Notes under the pieces: generated by a model
Databases searched by the model: none
Seen by the model: the letters and a program-made list of their open reading frames with translations, nothing else
What the model was told of the DNA's origin: nothing
Part shown: positions 62,690 to 64,000 of the stretch, piece after piece
Position numbering within the stretch: position 1 is the stretch's first letter
Layout: each line of letters begins with the position of its first letter
DNA from: Primulina eburnea
Lineage: Eukaryota; Streptophyta; Magnoliopsida; Lamiales; Gesneriaceae
DNA: 64,000 bases
NCBI RefSeq assembly: GCF_022965805.1
Contig: NC_133102.1
Location: 5,526,885-5,590,884, forward strand
Reading direction: 5' to 3'
Position numbers and translations under genes: made by a program

Positions 62690-62960
62690 TTTGGATGCAA
62701 TAATTGTTCCTGCTGGGTAGAGCGGTCGAACCATGATGTTTGAGCTGTTGTATGATTTAAAAAATTAGAGTTGCACTGTTACCTGCTATTATAACCTTTG
62801 GTAAAACAGCAAGTGCTCGGTCCTACAATTGATATCAGAGTCAAAGTCATGACTTCGACACCTATTAATTACAATGATTGTGAGAGAGATTGTTGGAGTG
62901 CAATGATTATCTCTATTTAGTAAAACAATTGTATTGTGACGATTTAACTGTTATACGACA
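62690..62960. repeat. Dispersed repeat, copy 3 (inverted)
   Basis: TGTTACCTGCTATTATAACC and CTACAATTGATATCAGAGTC are the reverse complement of words in 49640-50170 and 58910-59235. Confidence 0.6.
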
Positions 62961-63297
62961 TCGATGCCCTCAAACAGACGCCTAGAATAACATGACTACA
63001 TATATATTCAACTATAACGATATGGTTACACCAACCAATCATTCATTTACTCTATTTTGAATTGATTCTTAATTGTCTAATTAATTTTTAAATTATTGTC
63101 CCTGCCTTTAGTTTCATTGGATTGCATTTATATTATTGGATTGAATGTATGGAAACTTCATCGATGGCTAATAATAATTGAAAACTTATCAATAGTTTTA
63201 AATGTTATAAATCCCTTTAATAAATACTAATTATGGTTGCACATATGAAATAATTTTTCTCCAAATTATGCAATGTTATGTAATAGTTTTCTCCAAA
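62961..63297. other. AT-rich spacer, nothing recognised
   Basis: No feature could be assigned. Confidence 0.4.
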
Positions 63298-63400
63298 TAT
63301 TACTTTTAATGCTAAGAGTATTATTTTTTATTGTGAATATGGGTACGGTTGACCCGTCTTACAGATTATGATCCGTGAGACGGTCTCACATGAGACTCAC
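63298..63400 (-). mobile_element. MULE-like MITE, copy 10 (truncated)
   Basis: About 103 bp: ATTGTGAATATGGGTACGGT and CGTGAGACGGTCTCACATGA are kept, and the left third is missing. Confidence 0.75.
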
Positions 63401-64000
63401 TTATGTTTCTATATACCGAGTAAAACATTGCATTTAAATTTCCAATCTCAGTTAATACTTAAGAACAAGGAGAACAAGAGTATTCAAAAACTAAACCAAA
63501 CCGAACTAAACTATAAAACCAAACCAAAACACGTGATTCATATCATTTTTATGTGAATCATGGTTTGGATTGGTTTCTATATCAATCAAACTGAAAAAAT
63601 TTTGGTTCAAATTTTGAATAAAAATAAATGGAACCAAACCAATCCTAACATATTATATTAATATAAAAAAATCATGCAATAAAATTTGTTAATTTAATTT
63701 GGTGTTATTTTTTAGGATGTAAAAATGTTTTATTTGCCTTTTTTTATTTGTATTATATTATTAATGAACTTTGTAAAACGTCCAATTATATTAAAATTTA
63801 TTTATTGTATATTTTAGCTCAAATAAACATAATCACGACTCTAAAATTTTAAACTTTTCTATAAGTTGCAAAATTATTTAACATGCATAAGTATTTTAAT
63901 TTATGATATTTCACTTATGATCATTTTAGTTCTCTATCAAGTGTCAATAGTTATTTTTTTTCCAAATTACAATATCTCATGAAATAATTTACGATGAAAT
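63401..64000. other. AT-rich spacer, nothing recognised
   Basis: A patch at 63490-63640 is rich in CCAAACC/GGTTTGG words and partly self-complementary. No gene is seen. Confidence 0.4.

Overview
The window is nuclear DNA of a flowering plant, a eudicot judging from its gene set (HVA22, PDF1 and RABB1 types; introns with GT-AG borders and AT-rich interiors). I cannot name the species; an asterid is possible. All genes were read by translating exons and testing splice phase by hand; no database was searched.

Region 1 (1-21360) is a stack of nested transposons. An old, decayed Ty1/Copia element lies on the minus strand from about 21130 down to about 820. Four things are visible inside it: a 629-bp fold-back element (20264-20892), a complete 12.9-kb Athila-like Ty3/Gypsy element (7124-20026, LTRs of about 1.49 kb, target duplication GTTTC), a solo LTR of family A (1804-3928, duplication CAATA), and, inside the Gypsy reverse transcriptase, a solo LTR of another family C (11588-13030, duplication TACGG). 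Because the duplications match, every insertion point is known to the base.

Region 2 (21361-32080) holds SEC61 alpha, RAB2 and a second SEC61 alpha copy, all on the plus strand. The first SEC61A is intact (475 codons). The second has identical exon borders but lacks one base in exon 5 and stops at residue 355. RAB2 (211 aa) is intact. Both products act early in the secretory pathway.

Region 3 (32081-37560) is AT-rich and gene-free, with several copies of a MULE-like MITE and a truncated family A LTR.

Region 4 (37560-48700) holds a MEI2-like RNA-binding protein gene (plus strand; start exon not found) and, convergent with it, a PRS4-type ribose-phosphate pyrophosphokinase gene (minus strand, 318 aa). 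Each has one apparent GC-AG intron.

Region 5 (48700-64000) holds PDF1 (cell-wall protein, 249 aa) and an HVA22/DP1/Yop1 protein (160 aa), separated by AT-rich spacers with MITEs, a hAT-like MITE, dispersed two-unit repeats and a complete family A solo LTR (59987-61976, duplication AAAAT).

The most notable pattern is that three unrelated LTR families (A, C and the Athila-like one) each carry a local array of short CpG-rich inverted repeats of 14, 15 or 34 bp. In A and C the array sits just upstream of a TATA-like box. In the Athila-like element a second such array precedes the extra downstream ORF.
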